Source of the DNA: Candidatus Martarchaeota archaeon
GTDB taxonomy: Archaea > Micrarchaeota > Micrarchaeia > Micrarchaeales > Micrarchaeaceae
NCBI GenBank assembly: GCA_023485745.1
Contig: JAMCZL010000052.1
Coordinates: forward strand, 1 to 9,806
DNA length: 9,806 nt
Direction of reading: 5' to 3'
Shown: in pieces, positions 5,571-9,806 of the stretch
Layout of the letters: every line of letters begins with the position of its first letter
Position numbering within the stretch: the stretch's first letter is position 1
Notes under the pieces: model-generated
Seen by the model: only the letters and a program-made list of their open reading frames with translations
What the model was told of the DNA's origin: nothing
Database searches by the model: none
Made by a program: the position numbers and the translations under genes

Positions 5571-8291
5571 TCACCGCGTTTTGCTCTTCTTAGTCCTCTC
5601 GATGCGCACGTCGCGAAGCATGTCCCTTATTTTCCTGTCTACCTTGTCCTCGGCTATCAGGTCTCTTTCAAGAACTGATATGACTTTGGAGCGCAGCACC
5701 TCGCCAGCGTTTCCGTCAACGTCCAAGTCCATGAACGTGTATCCATTCACCGATCCGAGCGGAGTTGTTCCTATCGGTATCTGTATCCTTTTTAGAAACG
5801 GGTTGTCTTCGGCGTCCTGCATGCTCGGTATTTTTATCATTAGCTCGCCGCCTGCGGTGGCTACTTGGCACACATGGTCATGGCCGGCTATGTGGAGCAC
5901 GGCGTTGGTCCTCTTCTTTTCTACGAAGCCCACCATGCTGCCGGGGTTCCCGGTGCCGAGCTCGTGGCTGGCCATGGTCTCTATGCCGTCAACGCGTATC
6001 TGGTCTGCGCCGAATTCACTGCCGCCAATGCCCATTACGCGGTTGTCTGATTCAAGCGCCTTCTTTACCATTTCGTAGGCTTTCTTGTCCGGAATTCCGC
6101 TGGCTTCGGATATTTCCAAGTAGCCCTTCAGGTGGGCTTTTATGTGGCTCACAACATTGGTTGATTCGTCGTTTCTCCATTCCCTGTGGGTGTTGTTGTA
6201 ATGGTTACCAGATACTGCTATAACTGCGCCGCCGCGGAGAATCACGTCATCTATAAGCCTCCACATGTGGCCCAGCAGTATATCGGGCTGCTCGTCTATG
6301 TTGTGTATGGACTTGCCTATGTTCTCCCTTAGCATTTCGGACATTTTCTTGTACACTTCTGCCTCTGAGAAGCCGAGTTGTTTTAGGGCCGCTTCGTACT
6401 TTTGCGGGAAGTCGGCAGTGTTGCCGTACCTTGTTACAACTGCATAATAGTTCAGCAACCCTTCCAGCATATCGCCGTCAAGCACAATGATATTGGGCTG
6501 GCGTTTTATGGCGTCTGATATTGCGGCGTCAAGGAGCTTCAGCTTGCTATGGTTTCCGACGTGCACGTCAGAGAATGCCGCTATTTTAAGGTTTATTGCT
6601 CCGCGCAGCGGCTTCTCATCTTTTCTCGCTATCATCTTTTCAAGATTGCCGCTTGATGCAATATCCGAAAGCTCGTAGTCCTTGAGCTCTGAAGGCCTTT
6701 TGTTCATCGCAACGGCAAGGTCAAGCTCCTTCCTTCTGAGATGGGCTTCATCGTTGTTCTGCTTCTTGCCGGAATTTTTAAGGCTGCGAAGCCTTCTTTT
6801 GAGTTTTCTGCTTTCTTCCTTGTCGTTCTCCTTGCGCTTCTCGTAAAGATACCTGTCGCTCAGTATTTCGTGTTCTATCGGCTCGTTTTCAGGTATGCGC
6901 AGGAAAGAGGCACCAGAGCTCAGGTAGCCCTTTTCGACCGCCTGCGTGTCCTTCGTGTTTATGCCTGCATTCCACATGGATGCTAGGCCCTTGGTGCTCC
7001 AGAACGGCCCCTGGGATAGCAGCACCAGCTCTGAAGGCGAGCCGTTTTTGAGAGGCTCTATGGAAAATGATGTGAAATCGTGCTTTCCTGTAACGAATAT
7101 GTTTAGGAGCTTTGCCTCCAGCGCCTTCTTGTCAAGCACGCCGTTTACTGTTAGTATCTCCAATCTGTTTGCCGGAATGTTGTTGCTCTGCCTCTTCCTA
7201 GTTCCAAGCAGCACAGATGGATCGTTGGATGTGATTACATTGAACGAGAACGCCCCGCTATTGTGCTCTTCCAAGGACACCTTTTCTGACTGTATTGTTA
7301 TATCCCTTTTCCTACCGAACGCGTTTCTGAGCTCTGTCATATAGTAGGAATGCGCCAGTTCGTTTATTACGGAGTGCGAGCCCCTTGAGGTTATTGCATT
7401 GTGCACGAATATGTCTACCTGCTTGTTCTCCTTGTCCTTTGAAGCTTTCTCGTTGCCCTCCCTCACGTCGGCTAGCCTGTTGTTGAGCAGCCTTATTGAA
7501 TTTGCAATCTTTTTGGCCCTTGAAACAAGCTCTTCGTATTTTGCAGTATCCTTTTCTACGGTCTTGAATTCCTCCGAAACCGCCTTTTCGTCTTCAATCT
7601 TCTCCTCCAAAGTTTTCTTTATCTGGTCTTCCTCCAGGTTGTTGAGTGTCAGCAGGTACAAGCTGTTCAGCAGCTCTAGCCTGTGCTCCGCTTCTGTGCG
7701 CTCCTCGGTGTTGACTTTGAGCTTGATTTCTATGTTTTTAAGTTCCTCTAGTATCTTTTTGTTGTTTGGATTTTGGGCAATCTGCTGCTCCGCGGCGGCT
7801 TTGGAGTGCTCTACTGCACTTATTATGGCCTTCCTGCCGGCTATCAGCTCTATCTCCTCGCCCATTCTGTCCTCTATCCGCTCCCTGTGGAATTTGAAGT
7901 CCAGGCCCAGGTCCCTTATATACTCGTCAATGTTGCGCTGGTCTGATTCGGATGTTATGTAAATTATCTTGCAGTCCTCTGGAGTCTGCGCAACCAACCT
8001 TTCCAAATGGGGCTTCATTACTGCGGCCGTATCCCGTATGTACTGCAGGTTTTCCATTATCACGTCAAGGTAGTCGTTGCTCCTGTTTGAACCGCGCTGC
8101 GGAAAGAAAGGCAGTATGCCGCCGTTTATAACTAGCATATTTGGCTTGTCTTCCGTGGGAATATTGCGCAGGTATTGCGCCATCCCTATGAGGTTGTCGT
8201 CGCTCATATATTTTGTTGCACCACCAATATCAGACAAAACCAGTATGTTGAACTTGCGTTTCGGATTTCCGCCCACAGGTTTTTCCTCCAA
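5571..8291 (-). CDS. Large tandem metallophosphoesterase with coiled-coil insert
   Basis: This 906-residue protein has two calcineurin-like phosphoesterase halves. The C-terminal one (about 565-865) has the full metal-binding set: D575-x-H577 (FSDVHVG), G606-D607 (DGDMLEG), G695-N-H697 (SGNHYNN), H776 (ASHELG) and GHDH 803-806. It should therefore bind two metals and cleave phosphoester bonds; a nuclease or phosphatase is plausible, substrate unknown. GNH is followed by Y, not the common D/E. The gap between motifs II and III is long (about 88 residues). The N-terminal half (about 12-440) has the same strand pattern with ruined motifs: SDIGG at 20, NGG at 56, SESD at 114, GKHD at 402. A charged coiled coil (about 155-290) is inserted in it. 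A Lys/Arg-rich linker (about 480-525) joins the halves. No signal peptide or membrane span is seen. The TTG start is set by GGTGA at 8296-8300; the first ATG (M29) would remove the first strand. Confidence 0.92.
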   Translation of the reverse strand: MEEKPVGGNPKRKFNILVLSDIGGATKYMSDDNLIGMAQYLRNIPTEDKPNMLVINGGILPFFPQRGSNRSNDYLDVIMENLQYIRDTAAVMKPHLERLVAQTPEDCKIIYITSESDQRNIDEYIRDLGLDFKFHRERIEDRMGEEIELIAGRKAIISAVEHSKAAAEQQIAQNPNNKKILEELKNIEIKLKVNTEERTEAEHRLELLNSLYLLTLNNLEEDQIKKTLEEKIEDEKAVSEEFKTVEKDTAKYEELVSRAKKIANSIRLLNNRLADVREGNEKASKDKENKQVDIFVHNAITSRGSHSVINELAHSYYMTELRNAFGRKRDITIQSEKVSLEEHNSGAFSFNVITSNDPSVLLGTRKRQSNNIPANRLEILTVNGVLDKKALEAKLLNIFVTGKHDFTSFSIEPLKNGSPSELVLLSQGPFWSTKGLASMWNAGINTKDTQAVEKGYLSSGASFLRIPENEPIEHEILSDRYLYEKRKENDKEESRKLKRRLRSLKNSGKKQNNDEAHLRRKELDLAVAMNKRPSELKDYELSDIASSGNLEKMIARKDEKPLRGAINLKIAAFSDVHVGNHSKLKLLDAAISDAIKRQPNIIVLDGDMLEGLLNYYAVVTRYGNTADFPQKYEAALKQLGFSEAEVYKKMSEMLRENIGKSIHNIDEQPDILLGHMWRLIDDVILRGGAVIAVSGNHYNNTHREWRNDESTNVVSHIKAHLKGYLEISEASGIPDKKAYEMVKKALESDNRVMGIGGSEFGADQIRVDGIETMASHELGTGNPGSMVGFVEKKRTNAVLHIAGHDHVCQVATAGGELMIKIPSMQDAEDNPFLKRIQIPIGTTPLGSVNGYTFMDLDVDGNAGEVLRSKVISVLERDLIAEDKVDRKIRDMLRDVRIERTKKSKTR

Positions 8292-8295
8292 CTGC

Positions 8296-8300
8296 TCACC
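8296..8300 (-). promoter_or_regulatory. Shine-Dalgarno deciding the TTG start of the phosphoesterase
   Basis: On the minus strand GGTGA is four bases before TTG 8291-8289. It matches the ribosome-binding core of the neighbouring genes, and no ATG is available before residue 29. Confidence 0.7.
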
Positions 8301-8324
8301 CAGTAAAAAGTTGCTGGCAAAAGG

Positions 8325-8334
8325 TATTTAATTA
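8325..8334 (-). promoter_or_regulatory. Candidate TATA box for the phosphoesterase gene
   Basis: Minus-strand TAATTAAATA is the AT-rich box nearest the gene and would start transcription near 8300, close to the ribosome-binding site. A second candidate, TTTTATTT at 8379-8386, would give a leader of about 60 nt. Sequence alone does not decide between them. Confidence 0.4.
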
Positions 8335-8342
8335 GATTAAAA

Positions 8343-8352
8343 AACCATGGTT
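8343..8352. repeat. Perfect 10-bp palindrome AACCATGGTT
   Basis: The palindrome lies in the divergent region between the phosphoesterase gene and trxA. Part of it (CATGGTTATT, 8346-8355) recurs in the histone upstream region at 5532-5541. It may be a protein-binding site; not proven. Confidence 0.35.
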
Positions 8353-8412
8353 ATTAAAATCAAGGATTTGGTAATCAAATAAAATCGCTCCGTGGCAACA
8401 ACCGGATCAAGT

Positions 8413-8427
8413 GGAAATTGCATTTCC
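8413..8427. repeat. Inverted repeat GGAAAT-TGC-ATTTCC, candidate operator
   Basis: Two perfect 6-bp arms surround a 3-bp centre, about 35 bp upstream of the trxA TATA box. A second arm pair, CCGGA (8402-8406) and TCCGG (8425-8429), overlaps it. No T-run follows, so a terminator is unlikely. The position fits a regulator site between divergent promoters. Confidence 0.4.
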
Positions 8428-8460
8428 GGCGCGTAGATAAATTATATCATGACAAACGTT

Positions 8461-8470
8461 TTTATATTTT
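8461..8470 (+). promoter_or_regulatory. TATA box for trxA
   Basis: TTTATATTTT is centred about 33 bp upstream of the trxA ATG, so transcription should start near 8490 with a leader of under 10 nt. The ribosome-binding core GTGAT is at 8490-8494. Confidence 0.65.
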
Positions 8471-8497
8471 TAAAACAGAATTAATTGATGTGATACA

Positions 8498-8818
8498 ATG
8501 GCAGTAGCGGATGTAAACTCAAAGGATTTTGAAGATGAAGTACTTAAGTCTAAGATACCGGTTATAGTGGACATATGGGCTGAATGGTGCGGGCCATGCA
8601 GGATGTTTTCACCAATTATAGATGAGGTTTCTGAAGAGTACAAGGGCAAGGTAAAGTTTGTAAAGCTCAACGCAGATGAGAACGAGGCGATAGCTGCGAA
8701 ATACAACATAATGAGCATACCTACTGCCTTACTCATAGAAAAAGGGGATGTGAAGGCAGTAAATGTCGGAGCAATACCAAAAGAATCACTTAAGAAGTGG
8801 ATAGATTCAAATCTGTAA
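8498..8818 (+). CDS. trxA: Thioredoxin
   Basis: This 106-residue cytoplasmic thioredoxin reduces protein disulfides, normally recharged by thioredoxin reductase (not in this window). The active site WCGPC is at 30-34 (C31, C34) in VDIWAEWCGPCRMFSPI. D25 is in the place of the buried aspartate of bacterial thioredoxins. The cis-proline P75 is in SIPTALL, and the late GA turn is at 91-92. Length and motif spacing match classic thioredoxin, with no signal peptide or extension. The ATG has GTGAT three bases upstream. The gene is transcribed divergently from the large phosphoesterase and has its own promoter. A T-run at 8866-8872 separates it from hisS, so it may be monocistronic. Confidence 0.95.
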   Translation: MAVADVNSKDFEDEVLKSKIPVIVDIWAEWCGPCRMFSPIIDEVSEEYKGKVKFVKLNADENEAIAAKYNIMSIPTALLIEKGDVKAVNVGAIPKESLKKWIDSNL

Positions 8819-8856
8819 GCTCTGCATTTTTGGGCTTTGACAGGATTCGTAGTATG

Positions 8857-8864
8857 TATTAAAT
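8857..8864 (+). promoter_or_regulatory. Possible TATA box for hisS
   Basis: TATTAAAT would place the start near 8885, before the GGTG ribosome-binding site at 8892-8895. The AT-rich stretch at 8871-8880 is an alternative. The gap also holds the probable trxA terminator, so the call is tentative. Confidence 0.35.
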
Positions 8865-8865
8865 C

Positions 8866-8872
8866 TTTTTTT
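8866..8872 (+). terminator. T7 run after trxA, probable terminator
   Basis: Seven consecutive Ts lie 48 nt after the trxA stop. ATTAAA (8858-8863) and TTTAAT (8870-8875) form a weak A/T-only inverted repeat around it. A U-run is the usual archaeal termination signal. Confidence 0.5.
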
Positions 8873-8900
8873 AATTATATTCTACTGCGTTGGTGCTAAA

Positions 8901-9806
8901 ATGACTGATTTACCATTTCCAAGAGGGGTTAGGGATCTTTTGCCAAACGAAGCACTATTTAAAGCAGGGGCAGTAGAAAAGATTGAATCTGTATTCAGAG
9001 CCTTTGGCTTTTTAACCATATCAACGCCTAAGATAGAGTCCCTTAAGATACTAAAGGGGAAGAGTGCAATTGGGGAGGATGAAAAGCTCATATATGAGCT
9101 GAAGGAAGAGGATCTTGGGCTTAGGTACGATCAGACGGTGTCCCTGGCCAGGTATTATATAATGCACAATAGCCTACCTCTGCCCTTTAAGAGGTATGCA
9201 ATTGGAGAAGCCTGGAGAATGGATGAGCCGCAGCACCTTAGGTATAGGGAATTCACGCAAGCGGACGTTGACATAATAGGAGGTGAAAGGTCGCTTTGCG
9301 ATGCAGAAGTAATAGCTACCATCGCAAGTGCTCTAGACGCGCTGGACATCAAGTATGAGATATTAGTCAATAGCAGGGTTCTCATGGAAGACATGCTTGA
9401 TGCTTTCGATGTGCCGGAGGACAGGCACATAGATATCATGAGGATAATAGACAAGCTGGACAAGGCTGGAAGCGATGGCGTGAACCAGATGCTCGAAAAG
9501 GCAGGTCTGAACGGCGAACAGCGCCTGAAGATAGTGAACTTTGTAGGAGCGAAGGGGACCAACGAAGAAAAGCTCAAATACGCGAAAGACTTTGCGAAGG
9601 GCGAAGAGGCATGCGATGAGCTAGGGAACATGATAGGGTTGGTGAAAAAGTATCCGATTAAAGGCGATCTTAAGATAGATTTCTCAATTGTCAGGGGCAT
9701 AGACTATTACACGGGGATGGTATTCGAGGTCAGGGCAACAGATGAAGGAGCCCCGATCCAATCGCTGTGCGGGGGAGGCAGGTACGACAAGCTAATAGAA
9801 AATTAC
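8901..9806 (+). CDS. hisS: Histidyl-tRNA synthetase, 3' end cut by the window
   Basis: The first 302 codons of a class II histidyl-tRNA synthetase, which charges tRNA-His with histidine, are present; the frame is open at the window end. The N-terminus TDLPFPRGVRDLLPNEA is typical. Motif 1 is around 35-48 (FGFLTISTPKIESL). LRYDQTVSLARY (74-85) lies where LRYDLTVPxARY is usual. Motif 2 is AIGEAWRMDEPQHLRYREFTQADVDIIG (100-127). The HisRS-specific histidine loop RGIDYYTG is at 265-272, and GGGRYD at 291-296. The motif 3 and anticodon-binding domain should lie beyond the edge. GGTG at 8892-8895 precedes the ATG by five bases. These motifs also separate it from the HisZ paralogue, which lacks an intact histidine loop. 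Confidence 0.96.
   Translation, partial: MTDLPFPRGVRDLLPNEALFKAGAVEKIESVFRAFGFLTISTPKIESLKILKGKSAIGEDEKLIYELKEEDLGLRYDQTVSLARYYIMHNSLPLPFKRYAIGEAWRMDEPQHLRYREFTQADVDIIGGERSLCDAEVIATIASALDALDIKYEILVNSRVLMEDMLDAFDVPEDRHIDIMRIIDKLDKAGSDGVNQMLEKAGLNGEQRLKIVNFVGAKGTNEEKLKYAKDFAKGEEACDELGNMIGLVKKYPIKGDLKIDFSIVRGIDYYTGMVFEVRATDEGAPIQSLCGGGRYDKLIENY

Noticed and set aside
5521..7962. Several plus-strand open frames of 60-187 codons
   Set aside because: They lie opposite the large phosphoesterase, have Ser/Leu/Arg-rich shadow composition, and have no ribosome-binding sites or recognisable domains.
5571..8291. Fused Mre11-Rad50 or SMC-type protein
   Set aside because: The coiled coil and phosphoesterase suggest it, but there is no Walker A, Walker B or ABC signature anywhere in the 906 residues.
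1..9806. Mobile element, CRISPR array or horizontally acquired island
   Set aside because: No transposase, integrase, regular direct repeats or terminal inverted repeats were seen, and codon use looks even across the window.

Overview
The window is archaeal. It carries the exosome superoperon (proteasome alpha, SBDS, Rrp4, Rrp41, Rrp42), an L37Ae/RpoP operon, an archaeal histone and a histidyl-tRNA synthetase. AT-rich TATA-like boxes precede the transcription units. Arg is mostly AGG, Ile mostly ATA, and spacing is very tight, often 0-12 nt or overlapping. Ribosome-binding sites are built on GGTGAT rather than GGAGG. The genes do not fix the lineage; a small-genome DPANN/Micrarchaeota-like archaeon is my guess, not a demonstrated fact.

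Layout. (1) Positions 76-3610, + strand: psmA, sbds, rrp4, rrp41 and rrp42, almost certainly one transcript for protein turnover, 60S-type ribosome maturation and 3'-5' RNA decay. (2) Positions 3617-4438, + strand: a probable promoter, then rpl37ae, an unrecognised 119-residue gene, and the 43-codon RNA polymerase subunit gene rpoP. (3) Positions 4439-5473, - strand: an operon reading histone, a zinc-ribbon protein of unknown function, and a PRC-barrel protein. It converges on rpoP with no bases between the two stop codons. (4) Positions 5571-8291, - strand: a 906-residue protein with a degenerate N-terminal metallophosphoesterase-like half interrupted by a long coiled coil, then a complete C-terminal metallophosphoesterase. 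(5) A 206-nt divergent promoter region, then trxA and the 5' 302 codons of hisS on the + strand, cut by the window end.

Most of the window is ordinary archaeal information processing. The parts that merit a second look are the tandem live/degenerate phosphoesterase with its coiled-coil insert, the unknown gene between L37Ae and RpoP, a histone that lacks the usual R-T DNA-contact pair, and two tiny stop-start-overlapping reading frames that fill the histone leader. No CRISPR array, insertion sequence, rRNA or tRNA gene was seen.
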